Assembly: GCF_004570865.1 (NCBI RefSeq)
Contig: NZ_SPQS01000009.1
Span: 62,001-126,000 of the forward strand
Direction: 5' to 3'
DNA from: Bradyrhizobium frederickii
GTDB lineage: Bacteria > Pseudomonadota > Alphaproteobacteria > Rhizobiales > Xanthobacteraceae
DNA: 64,000 nucleotides
Positions 50,867-59,452 of the stretch are shown piece by piece. The notes under the pieces are model-generated. The model saw only the letters and a program-made list of their open reading frames with translations, was not told the origin of the DNA and made no database searches. A program made the position numbers and the translations under genes. Each line of letters starts with the position of its first letter. Position 1 is the first letter of the stretch.

Positions 50867-51901
50867 ATGGACACCGAAAAACACTCCTCTGCCCGACGCA
50901 CGGTAGCCATCCTCTCGCGAGGAGACGCCGCCGCGCGTCGAGATGCCACCCCGAAAAGCGGCCGCTTTGTCGACGTCTTCGAAGCGCTCGCCGCCGTCGG
51001 CATCGAAGGGAGCCCCGTGATCTACGACGAGAGTTTTGCGGACGCCGCCCGCGAACAACTGCTCGCAGCGGATGGAGTGCTCGTCTGGGTCAACCCCATC
51101 CAGGACGGCCGGAACCGGGCCGGTCTCGACGCCCTGCTGCGCGACGTCGCCGCGCAAGGCGTTTGGGTGAGCGCTCATCCGGACGTCATCCTCAAGATGG
51201 GCACCAAGGAAGTCCTCTATCGTACCCGCTCCATGGGCTGGGGAAGCGACACGGCGCTGTACCAAACCGCCGCGGCGATGCGCGCCGAGCTGCCGGCGCG
51301 GCTCGCCTCCGGCCCGCGCGTGATCAAGCGCAACCGGGGCAACGGTGGCCAGGGCGTCTGGAAGGTCGAGAAGCTGCCGACCTCATCCATGATCAGTGTG
51401 CTGGACGCGACCAAAGATACGCCGGAGGAACTGACGCTGGACGATTTTCTCCGCCGCTGTGCGGAGTATTTCGAGAACGGCAGCGTGGTCGACCAAGCGT
51501 TCCAGCCCCGCCTCGGCGAGGGCGTCGTGCGTTGTTACATGGCCGGCGATCGCTGCGCCGGCTTCGGTCACCACAAGGTCAAGGCCCTGGTCGATTCGCC
51601 AGCCGCACGTGCCGAGGCGGGGCCGCGGCTATACACGTCCAACGCAGACTCGCGCTTCCAGCGGCTGCGTCGGTTGATGGAAGACGAGTGGACCCCGCAG
51701 CTAACCTCGCTGCTGGAGATTGCACGAAGTGACCTGCCCGCGATCTGGGACGCCGACTTCATGCTCGGCGCTGTCCAGGCCAACGGGAGCGACAGCTACG
51801 TTCTCGGCGAGATCAATGTCAGCTCCGTGCATCCCTACCCGGACGAGGCGCCGGCGGAGATCGCAAGGTGGGTCGCCGACCGGCTGCAGCTCAAGCTTTG
51901 A
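50867..51901 (+). CDS. ATP-grasp-like protein (Cj0069/DUF6815-type)
   Basis: 344 residues. The core GPRVIKRNRGNGGQGVWKVE (nucleotide-binding lysine and Gly loop), EGVVRCYMAGDRCAGFGHHK and YVLGEINVSSVHPYPDEAPA (metal/ATP site with Glu and Asn) has the shape of an ATP-grasp ligase; the wording resembles proteins named Cj0069 family. N-terminal VAILSRGDAAARRDATPKSG and the segment GVLVWVNPIQDGRNR precede it. The ATG at 50867 has GGAG upstream. It is the first gene of a tight operon with FetA- and FetB-like genes (3-base gap). A small-molecule ligase coupled to metal export is an inference. Confidence 0.68.
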   Translation: MDTEKHSSARRTVAILSRGDAAARRDATPKSGRFVDVFEALAAVGIEGSPVIYDESFADAAREQLLAADGVLVWVNPIQDGRNRAGLDALLRDVAAQGVWVSAHPDVILKMGTKEVLYRTRSMGWGSDTALYQTAAAMRAELPARLASGPRVIKRNRGNGGQGVWKVEKLPTSSMISVLDATKDTPEELTLDDFLRRCAEYFENGSVVDQAFQPRLGEGVVRCYMAGDRCAGFGHHKVKALVDSPAARAEAGPRLYTSNADSRFQRLRRLMEDEWTPQLTSLLEIARSDLPAIWDADFMLGAVQANGSDSYVLGEINVSSVHPYPDEAPAEIARWVADRLQLKL

Positions 51902-51904
51902 CGC

Positions 51905-52501
51905 ATGCTGACGGTCAGCGGGCTCAAGCGCTTGCACATATCGGTGTCATTCGATCTGCAGGACGGCGAATGCGTCGCCCTGCAGGGGCCATCCGGGGTT
52001 GGGAAGACCTTGCTGCTTCGCTCGATCGCGGACCTCGATCCCAACGAAGGGGCGGTCAAGCTTGACGGAACCCCGAGGGAGGCGGTGCCCGCGCCCACCT
52101 GGCGAAAGCGAGTGACCTATCTGGCCGCCGAGGCCGGCTGGTGGTCCGACATCGTGCAGGAGCACTTCACGGCCTGGGATGATGCACTACCGCTGGTCAT
52201 GCGTCTTGGCCTTCCGGGCGACTGCGGACCTTGGCCGGTTCAGAGACTTTCGACGGGCGAGAGACAGCGATTGGGACTTGTGCGGGGGCTGATGCTGCGG
52301 TCGCGCGTCCTGCTACTGGATGAGCCGACTTCGGCGCTCGACTCGGCATCCGCGGCCGCCGTCGAGGCCTTGATTGCCGAACGTGTCGCGGATGGAACGA
52401 GCGTCATCTGGAGCACCCACGATGACGCTCAAGCCGGCCGCGTCGGGTCAAGGATATTCGCGATGAGCCCCGATGGGAACATCAAGGAAAGCCTGCCGTG
52501 A
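51905..52501 (+). CDS. ABC exporter ATP-binding protein, FetA-like
   Basis: 198-residue short ATPase. Walker A GPSGVGKT at about residues 28-35, signature LSTGE at about 116, Walker B VLLLDEPTSALD and switch His in SVIWSTHDD. The small size and pairing with a FetB-like permease match the FetAB iron/heavy-metal exporter of E. coli (YbbL/YbbM). It starts 3 bases after the ATP-grasp-like gene, and its TGA overlaps the GTG start of the permease gene by four bases. Gene symbols are by analogy only. Confidence 0.82.
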   Translation: MLTVSGLKRLHISVSFDLQDGECVALQGPSGVGKTLLLRSIADLDPNEGAVKLDGTPREAVPAPTWRKRVTYLAAEAGWWSDIVQEHFTAWDDALPLVMRLGLPGDCGPWPVQRLSTGERQRLGLVRGLMLRSRVLLLDEPTSALDSASAAAVEALIAERVADGTSVIWSTHDDAQAGRVGSRIFAMSPDGNIKESLP

Positions 52502-53304
52502 CCTACATCCAGCTTTCATACGGCGATCTGATCCTACCCGCGCTCCTCGTCGTCATGGACGGCGTCCTGTCGCTTATTCTCCGCCTCAAGCTCGAGAAGC
52601 AACTGGCCATCGCGACCGTGCGCATGGTGGTTCAGCTCGTCCTCGTCGGATACGTGCTGTCGTTCCTGTTTGCCGCGGTCTCGCCGATCTGGACCGCACT
52701 CGCCGCGTTCATCATGGTGCTCTTCGCGTCGCGGGAAATCGTCGCGCGGCAGAAGCGGCGTCTTACGGGTGTTTGGAAATACGGCCTGGGAGCGACATGC
52801 ACGCTGCTCGCCGCCGGTACCGTCACGATGTTCGCGCTCCTGACCGAGCTACGCCCCGATCCTTGGTACCATCCGCGCTATGCGCTGCCTTTGCTCGGCA
52901 TGATGCTGGGCAACACCATGACTGGCATAAGCCTGGGCCTGGACGTGCTCACAAACAGCCTGGTGCGTGAACGAGCCGCCGTGGAAGCCTGTCTTGCGCT
53001 AGGCGGCACCCGACACGAAGCCCTTCTGCCGATCATACGCGACGCCTTGCGAAGCGGCTTCATGCCCATCATGAACAGCATGGCTGCCATTGGCCTCGTC
53101 TCCTTGCCGGGGATGATGACCGGACAGATTCTCGCGGGAGTCGAGCCGGTCGATGCGGTGAAATATCAACTGCTGATCATGTTCCTGATCGCCGGTGGCA
53201 CGGGATTTGGAACTCTGGCTGCCGTTCTGGGAGGCGCACGCCTGCTGACCGATCATCGACACCGGCTACGTCTCGACCGGATTGTCGGTGAACCGTCGAT
53301 TTGA
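52498..53304 (+). CDS. ABC exporter permease, FetB-like (UPF0014)
   Basis: 268-residue integral membrane protein with about seven TM segments. ERAAVEACLALGGTRHEALL and AIGLVSLPGMMTGQILAGVE are the conserved UPF0014/FetB motifs (the first is the cytoplasmic helix that meets the ATPase). GMMLGNTMTGISLGLDVLTN also matches. The start is a GTG overlapping the FetA TGA. With the ATPase it would export iron or related metal and protect against oxidative stress, by analogy with E. coli FetAB. It is the last gene of the operon; a 430-base gene-free stretch follows. Confidence 0.85.
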   Translation: MTYIQLSYGDLILPALLVVMDGVLSLILRLKLEKQLAIATVRMVVQLVLVGYVLSFLFAAVSPIWTALAAFIMVLFASREIVARQKRRLTGVWKYGLGATCTLLAAGTVTMFALLTELRPDPWYHPRYALPLLGMMLGNTMTGISLGLDVLTNSLVRERAAVEACLALGGTRHEALLPIIRDALRSGFMPIMNSMAAIGLVSLPGMMTGQILAGVEPVDAVKYQLLIMFLIAGGTGFGTLAAVLGGARLLTDHRHRLRLDRIVGEPSI

Positions 53305-53732
53305 CAGATCGGAAGCTTACCGTCTCGAAGCGCCTCGAAATCGCCTGAACGTCACAGCCGAATCGGACAATCAGGTGGTACACAGCGGTGGCCACAAAAT
53401 TCGACCCGGTCTTTTGGGAATCCTTGTTTTCTGCGGGTTTTCGCGCGTTCGCGGCATAAGGAGAAGAGAATCCCTCTCTCTCCGCCATCGATTTCGGACA
53501 GCGCACAAGTCCCTAAAAGGCTGAGAATTTAAAGACTTTCCAGAAATGCAATGGGGCGAGCAGACCTGGCGGCAAGCTCTTTGACATACTGTGCGACTAC
53601 CGCAAATCCCCTGCCGGCTTCGCCGGCGCGGGCCGCCTCTTGTTGCATTGAGCGCCAGTAGTTTCGCCTGTTCGGCAAGCCTCGATGGAGCTTGGCTTGA
53701 CCGTCTGTTGTGCGCGCCGAACCGGGCGAGCG
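53305..53732. other. intergenic region with tRNA-Ser-like 3' end
   Basis: No gene seen. It holds the tRNA-end-like fragment at 53468-53487 and a short hairpin GCCGGCTTCGCCGGC near 53612-53628. It separates the metal-export operon from the Liv importer and may be an insertion boundary. Confidence 0.45.
53468..53487 (+). other. tRNA-Ser 3'-end-like fragment (possible attachment site)
   Basis: GAATCCCTCTCTCTCCGCCA equals the last 20 bases of a tRNA-Ser: half T-loop, T-stem 3' arm CCCTC, acceptor TCTCTCC, discriminator G and CCA. Nothing upstream makes a tRNA, so it is an isolated 3' end as left by integrase-mediated insertion into a tRNA gene. Confidence 0.45.
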
Positions 53733-54404
53733 CTACGCAAGGACCCGGCTTTCGATTTCGCCGCGCTCGATCGTCAGCGTCACGTCGGCGAAGGTCTCGA
53801 GCAGCTTCGGGTTCGACTCCGTGATCAGCAGGGTAATGTCCTGATCCTGCGAACGAAGCCGACGCAGCGCCTCGGCGTACCTCTGCGCCAGCACAGGGGC
53901 GAGGCCCTGGAACGGCTCGTCCAGAATGACGAGGCGGGTGCCTAGCATCAGGGCGCGCCCGAGGGCGACCATCTTGCCTTGGCCGCCCGAGACGGAGCCC
54001 GCCGGGCGACTCGCCAGTTCCTTGAGCTCCGGCAGGACGGAGTAGGCTCGCTCCAGTCGCCGGCGCGCCTCGTCCGCGCTAAGTTTCGCGACGCGACCGG
54101 GCAAAAGAATGTTTTCTTCCACCGTAAAGGCCGAAAAGAGACGACGGTCCTCGGGGGCGTAGCCGATGCCTAAGAAGGGCCGGCGGTGCGGAGGAACATG
54201 TCCCAGGTCCTGACCGCCCAGGCGCATGGTGCCGCTCGCCTTCGTGAAGCCCATGATGGTCCGTACCGTCGTGGTCTTGCCGGCGCCGTTTCGCCCGATG
54301 AGCGCGGCGGTCGCACCCGGCGGCAGCGAGAAGCTGACGCTGCGCAGCACCGGCGCATCGGCGATCGCGACGTTGACGTTCTCGAAGTCCAGCATCGCCG
54401 TCAT
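53733..54404 (-). CDS. branched-chain amino-acid-type ABC transporter ATPase, LivF-like
   Basis: 223 residues. Walker A LIGRNGAGKTTT, signature SVSGGQGKMVALGRAL, Walker B RLVILDEPFQGLAP and a switch segment LLITESNPKLLE, in which Glu stands where the usual switch His or Gln would be. Short LivF-type length. Its ATG overlaps the TGA of the LivG-like gene (ATGA). It is the last gene in the Liv cassette (receptor, permease, permease, ATPase, ATPase). It energises import of a branched-chain amino acid or a related compound at the inner membrane. Confidence 0.87.
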   Translation of the reverse strand: MTAMLDFENVNVAIADAPVLRSVSFSLPPGATAALIGRNGAGKTTTVRTIMGFTKASGTMRLGGQDLGHVPPHRRPFLGIGYAPEDRRLFSAFTVEENILLPGRVAKLSADEARRRLERAYSVLPELKELASRPAGSVSGGQGKMVALGRALMLGTRLVILDEPFQGLAPVLAQRYAEALRRLRSQDQDITLLITESNPKLLETFADVTLTIERGEIESRVLA

Positions 54405-55144
54405 ATGCCGATCACCTGTTCGCGGACCTTGGGATCGGCCAGAACCTCCGCCGGCGTGCCGACCTTTTGGATCTTCCCGACGTTCCACACCGCGACTCGG
54501 TGGGCATAGCGCTCCACCATGTCCATGTCGTGCTCGACGAAGACCGAAGTCACATTCTCCTTGGCGAGCGCGGACGTCAGGATGTCCATGATCTCCAGCT
54601 TCTCGGCGGAGGCGACGCCCGAGGTCGGCTCGTCCATCAGCAGCAGTCTGGGCTTCAACGCGAGCGCCAGAGCGATGTCGACCAGCTTGCGTTGTCCCTC
54701 GGGAAGCTCCCTCGCCTTGCGAGATGCGTACAACTTGACGCCGACGAGATCCAGAAGGCGCTCCATCTCAGGCAGCTCAGGCAGGGCGGAAAGAGCCGTG
54801 TAGCCGGAAGGGCTTCCCAGCCGCGAGGCCGCGGCGATCAGCATGTTCTCCATCACAGTGTGATCGAGAAAAAGCTGCGGAATCTGAAAGGCCCGCGCGA
54901 TGCCAAGCTTGGTGATCGTGCGCGGGAGCTGCGCCGTGATTTCCTGGCCTAGGAAGGTGATGCTTCCGGCCTGCGGCCGCAGATAACCCGTCGAGATGTT
55001 GAGGAAGGTGGTCTTTCCGGCGCCGTTCGGTCCGATGATCGCGAGGTTCTCGCCTTGGAGCACGTCCAGATCGATACCGTCGGCAGCGACGACGCCGCCG
55101 AACCGGATCTTGATGCCCTTCGCGGAAAGGAGGACTTTGGCCAT
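54401..55144 (-). CDS. branched-chain amino-acid-type ABC transporter ATPase, LivG-like
   Basis: 247 residues. Walker A IGPNGAGKTTFLNISTGYLR, a LivG-type 'RAFQIPQLF' block (GIARAFQIPQLFLDHTVMEN), the signature region ELPEGQRKLVDIALALAL, Walker B LLLMDEPTSGVASAE and switch His in SVFVEHDMDMVE. LivG-type length and order. The ATG at 55144 has GGAGG upstream and overlaps the permease stop by one base. It pairs with LivF in the importer. Confidence 0.88.
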   Translation of the reverse strand: MAKVLLSAKGIKIRFGGVVAADGIDLDVLQGENLAIIGPNGAGKTTFLNISTGYLRPQAGSITFLGQEITAQLPRTITKLGIARAFQIPQLFLDHTVMENMLIAAASRLGSPSGYTALSALPELPEMERLLDLVGVKLYASRKARELPEGQRKLVDIALALALKPRLLLMDEPTSGVASAEKLEIMDILTSALAKENVTSVFVEHDMDMVERYAHRVAVWNVGKIQKVGTPAEVLADPKVREQVIGI

Positions 55145-56103
55145 CAATGTCCTCCCTGCTTCGCCTGGCCGTAGCGCTGCCTGAGAGCTATCAGTCCGTT
55201 AGGCGCATAGAGAATGATGACGATCAAGACCACGCCGAGGATCAGCTGCCAGGTGTCGGCCAGGTGGGCCGCCGCATAGAAGCGCACGCACTCGAACATC
55301 GCCGCGCCGGCGAACGCTCCGAAGGCGTGGGCGCTGCCGCCGAGGATCGCGATAAAGACGAACTCGCCCGACTTCGTCCAGAACCCGAACTCGGGCGTGG
55401 CGATCTGCTGGATGATCGCCACCAGCGTGCCGCCGATGCCGCCGAGAAAAGCCGAGATCACGTAGCCTATCAGAAGCACGCGCCGTGCGGACGTCCCGAG
55501 GTACTCGAGCCGGGTCTCGTTCGATTTGATGGCACGTAGCATGTGTCCGAGCGGGCTGTCGAGATAGCGTTGCACGCCGTAGAACGCGACGACCGCGATC
55601 AAGAGGCTCACGTAAAGAATGACGTACTGGAAGGTTTCGGGCGTAAACGACAGCCCCAACAGGGCCGGACGAGGGACCCGGATGCCGTCGGCGCCATTGG
55701 TGTAATGAAACATCTTCTCCAGCAGCGACCACAGCACCATCGAAAACGCCAGATTCAGCATTCCGAAAAAGATTTCCCGGTAGCGCACGACGAAGAGCCC
55801 GACGATGAGGCCGAAGACCGCGGAGGTTATGCCGCCCAGCGCGATGAAGAGCACGATGTCGCCGCCACCGACGTATTTGCCCCAGAACGCCGCGGTATAC
55901 GCCCCGGTAGCGAAGAACATTGCATGTCCGAACGACACCTGCCCCGCCTGCAGCAGAAGAATGATACCGAGAACGACGATGCCCTTCGCGAGGATCAACG
56001 CGAACAAGGTCGCCCAGCTCGATACCAAAAGGGGCCCGACGGCGCTGACCAGAAAGAAGATCAGCGCGATCGTGGTGACCGGCTTGATGCGACCGCTCAT
56101 CAT
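55144..56103 (-). CDS. branched-chain amino-acid-type ABC permease, LivM-like
   Basis: 319 residues, about nine TM segments. FGHAMFFATGAYTAAFWGKY and MLRAIKSNETRLEYLGTSAR (the EAA-like coupling loop), then YVISAFLGGIGGTLVAIIQQ, are typical of LivM. It starts with tandem ATG codons that overlap the LivH stop, so the genes are coupled. It forms the channel with the LivH-like protein. Confidence 0.87.
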   Translation of the reverse strand: MMSGRIKPVTTIALIFFLVSAVGPLLVSSWATLFALILAKGIVVLGIILLLQAGQVSFGHAMFFATGAYTAAFWGKYVGGGDIVLFIALGGITSAVFGLIVGLFVVRYREIFFGMLNLAFSMVLWSLLEKMFHYTNGADGIRVPRPALLGLSFTPETFQYVILYVSLLIAVVAFYGVQRYLDSPLGHMLRAIKSNETRLEYLGTSARRVLLIGYVISAFLGGIGGTLVAIIQQIATPEFGFWTKSGEFVFIAILGGSAHAFGAFAGAAMFECVRFYAAAHLADTWQLILGVVLIVIILYAPNGLIALRQRYGQAKQGGH

Positions 56104-56999
56104 ATTTTCCTTACCTGCACGGCGCCGAACAGGCCGAACGGACGCACCAGAAGCACCAGCACCATCAGCAGATAGGGAACGAGAACTTCGAATTCCGGCT
56201 GGAGATAGATCACGAAGGCACGGGTCAGGCCGATCATCAGCGCGGTGAGCGCGGTGCCCTCGATCTGGCCGAGACCCGCGGTCGCAGCGACGGCAAAGGA
56301 AAGCACGATCATATCGGCGCCCATACCGGGGACCAGCGAGGTGGTCGGCGAGGCCAGCGCTCCTCCCAACGCGGCCAGACTCGCACCGATGACGAAGGTG
56401 ACGAAATATACGCGTTTTGCGTCAATCCCGATGGCCGTCGAAGCTTCGCGGTCCTCCGTGACCGCAAGGATCACCGCTCCCAACAGCGTCCTGCGCAGGA
56501 AGTAGCGGAGCCCGAACAGCGTCGCCAATGCGACGCCGGGCAGCAGAATGACCTGGTACGACGTGTAGCTGACGCCGAACACGGCAACGTTGGGAAGTAG
56601 TCTCAATGGCTCGGCGGCGAAGATGGGCTGCACGCCCCAGATCAGACGCTGCAGGTTGTCCATGATCATGAAGGCGGCGAAAGTGATCAGAAGCTGGAGG
56701 ACATCCTCCTGTCCGGAGAGCGGTCGCAGCAGAAACCGTTCGATGAAACCGCCGCACACGACGCCGATCACGATGGAGGCGGCCAGCAGCGCGGGATAGG
56801 TGAGCCAAGGCGAGATCGGCGCGATTGCAAGGCTGAACGTCGCAGCCAGGTAGGCGCCGAACGCGTACAGCGAACCGTGCGCGACGTTGACCACGCGCAG
56901 CACGCCGAAGATCAGGCTGAGCCCGACCGAGACCAAGAACACCAATGCGGCGTAGCTGATCCCATCGAGGATAGCCAAGATAGCGAGTGTCGAGTTCAT
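56100..56999 (-). CDS. branched-chain amino-acid-type ABC permease, LivH-like
   Basis: 299 residues, about eight TM segments. DGISYAALVFLVSVGLSLIF near the start, VVNVAHGSLYAFGAYLAATF (the LivH 'NxAHGxxxxxGAY' block), REASTAIGIDAKRVYFVTFV (coupling loop) and GMGADMIVLSFAVAATAGLG match LivH. The ATG at 56999 is preferred because it gives a LivH-length protein and GAAGG lies upstream; a longer frame reaches 57134. It is followed by LivM with overlap. Confidence 0.86.
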   Translation of the reverse strand: MNSTLAILAILDGISYAALVFLVSVGLSLIFGVLRVVNVAHGSLYAFGAYLAATFSLAIAPISPWLTYPALLAASIVIGVVCGGFIERFLLRPLSGQEDVLQLLITFAAFMIMDNLQRLIWGVQPIFAAEPLRLLPNVAVFGVSYTSYQVILLPGVALATLFGLRYFLRRTLLGAVILAVTEDREASTAIGIDAKRVYFVTFVIGASLAALGGALASPTTSLVPGMGADMIVLSFAVAATAGLGQIEGTALTALMIGLTRAFVIYLQPEFEVLVPYLLMVLVLLVRPFGLFGAVQVRKI

Positions 57000-57070
57000 G
57001 ATGGCCTTCGGAAAAGGTCCGTCCTCCGGGACGAGGCTCGGAGGACGGGGATCAAAAGTCGAGCGTGCCG

Positions 57071-58375
57071 TTACTGAGCTTTGAAGGTCGGCACGTCCAT
57101 CTTGACGAAGTCCGGCTTGAGCGTCTTGAGCCACTCAACCGACCGTACGCCAGCCGGGTTGGTGATCATCTTCGGATCGAAGATCATAATGTTGTCGAGC
57201 AGCTTGAAGTCGTACCCCGGAACGGACTTGGTGACGCCGACCAGCTGCGCCTCGAGACCTTGGTTGTCCTCGGGCCGCAGCGTAATCGGACGGCCGAAGC
57301 CGGTGGCGAACTCGGTGCCCCCCGTCGCGTCCACGACCTGTTCGCGCGTGGGCCAGTTGCCGCCGTTGGACTTGATCGCCTTGTCGTAGGCCGTCTGCAG
57401 GGCCTTGAACGCCTGCGCCATGTGATAGACCGGGTAGATCGGCCATGCACCGGTCTTCGCCTTGAAGGCTTCATTGAACGCCTTGAAGGCCGCGTCGTTC
57501 TTCTTCTCGGGATGCAGGAACCAGTGGTCTCCGCGCGCGCCGACGATCAGGCCTTCAGGCAAGTCCTTGCCCAACCGCTGGATCGATGATTCGCCGATCC
57601 CGAGCACGAAGGTCGACTGCTGCAACAGGCCGCGCTGACCGGCCTGGCGGACCAGCGTGTCGAGATCTCCGCCCCAAGACGTGGTCAGAACCACATCCGG
57701 CCGCAGCGCCAACAGACGGGAAACCTCAGTGGAGTAGTCCGGGGCGCCGAACTTCGGGAAGAGCTCCGCGACGACTTGCACGTCCGGCTTCATCGCCTTG
57801 AGCGCGGTCGAAAAGATCTCCCAGCTCTCCCGACCCCATGCATAATCCTGATTGACCACCGCGATCGTCTTAAAGTCGGGCTTGGTCTTGAGCAGGTAAA
57901 GGAGCACGGCCAGCATTTCCGGCGTGCCGTTCGCCTGAGTCCGGAAATTGTAGCGGTACTTCTTGGTTTCGAGAATGGAGGCCGCACCGCAGTCCCACAT
58001 GAAGTTCATGACTTTGAGGTCTTCGGCGACCGGCACCAACTGGGTGCAGCTGCCCGACGAGATCGAAGCAAACGTGGCATCAACCTTTTCGTCCTGCACC
58101 ACGCGTCGGTAGTTCGAGACGAGCGCTTCGCCTCCCGCGCCTTCGTCGATGAAGGAGAGCTTGACCGGCACGCCGCCGATGCCGCCCTTCTTGTTGAGGT
58201 CCTCCGCGATCATCTCGGCCGCGGCCTTCGCCGGCACACCGAAGACTGACGCAGGGCCCGACAGGAACGTCGTGATGCCGATTTTGAGCTCCGACGGCTT
58301 GCTCTGCGCAAGCGAGGTGCCCGTAAAGGTCACAACTACAAGCCCAGCCGCAACCGCAGCCTTGAGAAATTGCAT
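57071..58375 (-). CDS. ABC transporter periplasmic substrate-binding protein (Leu/Ile/Val-type)
   Basis: 434 residues. The signal peptide MQFLKAAVAAGLVVVTFTGT is followed by SLAQ. Type-I periplasmic-binding-protein fold: LKIGITTFLSGPASVFGVPA, GIGGVPVKLSFIDEGAGGEA, TIAVVNQDYAWGRESWEIFS and YPVYHMAQAFKALQTAYDKA. GGAGGA precedes the ATG. It is the first gene of the Liv cassette and sets its substrate: the sequence looks more like amide/urea/aromatic-type receptors than strict LivJ, but I cannot fix the ligand. Confidence 0.86.
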   Translation of the reverse strand: MQFLKAAVAAGLVVVTFTGTSLAQSKPSELKIGITTFLSGPASVFGVPAKAAAEMIAEDLNKKGGIGGVPVKLSFIDEGAGGEALVSNYRRVVQDEKVDATFASISSGSCTQLVPVAEDLKVMNFMWDCGAASILETKKYRYNFRTQANGTPEMLAVLLYLLKTKPDFKTIAVVNQDYAWGRESWEIFSTALKAMKPDVQVVAELFPKFGAPDYSTEVSRLLALRPDVVLTTSWGGDLDTLVRQAGQRGLLQQSTFVLGIGESSIQRLGKDLPEGLIVGARGDHWFLHPEKKNDAAFKAFNEAFKAKTGAWPIYPVYHMAQAFKALQTAYDKAIKSNGGNWPTREQVVDATGGTEFATGFGRPITLRPEDNQGLEAQLVGVTKSVPGYDFKLLDNIMIFDPKMITNPAGVRSVEWLKTLKPDFVKMDVPTFKAQ

Positions 58376-58559
58376 CGAAAGTCCTCCCTCTTCTATGTGT
58401 CGCGTCCGGCTTCAGCCGCCGTGCGCTTCTTCTTGCAACAACGCTACTATAATTGGCGCGTGTTGCCAGCCCTCTTCGCCGCCATTCGCGAGCCGACGAA
58501 ACCCGGTTCGACGACGCCGCCCATTTTGTCGGCTGCGCATCGATTGGAACGGACAAGGA

Positions 58560-58754
58560 CCCCGAAATGATCGATGCCTCCAATCCCAGGGTGAGATAAA
58601 AGCTCCGGCCAGAGCCCCTACGCGCCATTCGTGCCTGCTCTTCCTCTGCGACGTAGGCTTCCGAATAGCGTCGAAAGGCCATGGCCTGTCCTACGCGTAC
58701 CAGCCAGCCGTTCACGCTTTCCTTGTCGATGGAGCGTGTCGCGAGGTCGCGGCC
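58560..58754 (-). pseudogene. staphylococcal-nuclease-like (SNase) C-terminal fragment
   Basis: Leftward frame KESVNGWLVRVGQAMAFRRY, then SEAYVAEEEQARMARRG, equals the C-terminal part of a thermonuclease domain (usual form 'VNAWLVREGWALAYRRYSxAYVxEE'). The catalytic N-terminal part is missing: the frame is preceded by TAA at ~58755. The remnant ends in unrelated sequence. It lies next to the DUF2130 fragment. Confidence 0.5.
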
Positions 58755-58757
58755 TTA

Positions 58758-58985
58758 GCGATCTTTTCCGGAGGTATCGCAGCGCCACTGGTCCTCAAGC
58801 TCGCGTTCCCTGCGCATCATCTCCGCCTGGACCTTCTGCGCTTCGGCAAGCTTCGCATTGTTGGAGGCGAGCATCTGCTGCAGGCCGCAAGCTGGCGGTC
58901 GCGCACGCCGAGGTCGTCCGCGAGCGCAAGACGCGCCTCGTGGCCTTGGTTTTCGGCGATGGCGGTGCGCTCGGTCCGCAACTTG
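58758..58985 (-). pseudogene. DUF2130-like coiled-coil fragment, frameshifted
   Basis: Leftward frame 1 reads RTERTAIAENQGHEARLALA, then DDLGVRDRQLA; after a shift near 58885 another frame continues LQQMLASNNAKLAEAQKVQA, then EMMRRERELED. The joined sequence ('...RDRQLA/LQQMLASNNAKLAEAQK...') is the N-terminal coiled coil of DUF2130 proteins. The main DUF2130 domain is gone. Confidence 0.45.
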
Positions 58986-59053
58986 GGCGCTGGTCCAAAC
59001 GAGCACTTGGTTTTGCGCGTGCGAAGTGACGTTCCCTGTGGATTGACTTAGGG

Positions 59054-59161
59054 ATGGGACGCTTCGTTGAAGGCGCGGACAGATCCCAGCTGACGCTCTT
59101 ACCGGACTGCCTGGAGGATTGGGTATTGGACCATAGCGGGCATTGGAATTACGACACGTGA
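59054..59161 (+). mobile_element. IS1182-family transposase 5' fragment
   Basis: ATG at 59054 with AGGG upstream encodes MGRFVEGADRSQLTLLPDCL, then EDWVLDHSGHWNYDT and TGA. The first ~24 residues match the start of IS1182-type transposases (usual form 'MxRFVEGxDRxQxTLLPExLEDWV'). The rest of the element is absent, so this is a relic. No terminal inverted repeats were found. Confidence 0.55.
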
Positions 59162-59452
59162 CATTTGGAAATTGAGCGCCCCAGGAGAGCTATACGTCTA
59201 CTGAAATTCCACATTTGGCCTGCTGCGGTTGAAGACTGGTTTCAGCAGGAATGCCCCTCCCATCCACTCACGCAACGAGCCTCGGCCAATCCTGACCACC
59301 GGCGCCGCAGTGCCGTCGGGTGAACCGATACACCGTCCAGAATTATTGACAGGTCTAGTGCGGCGTGTTGAACTTAAGTGCATCCTGCCGGCGCCTCTGC
59401 GGCTTTGCACAGAAGCAAAACATAACAAAATTCGCGACGAGGGAGGCAAAGA
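59162..59452. other. gene-free stretch after the IS relic
   Basis: About 290 bases before the lactonase-like gene. A leftward frame ends LREWMGGAFLLKPVFNRSRP and NVEFQ, possibly another transposase relic, but the call is weak. The promoter of the lactonase-like gene should lie here; I see no clear box. Confidence 0.35.

Noticed and set aside
59198..59449. Leftward frame ending MGGAFLLKPVFNRSRP
   Set aside because: Too little to call a transposase; no other part of the element is visible.
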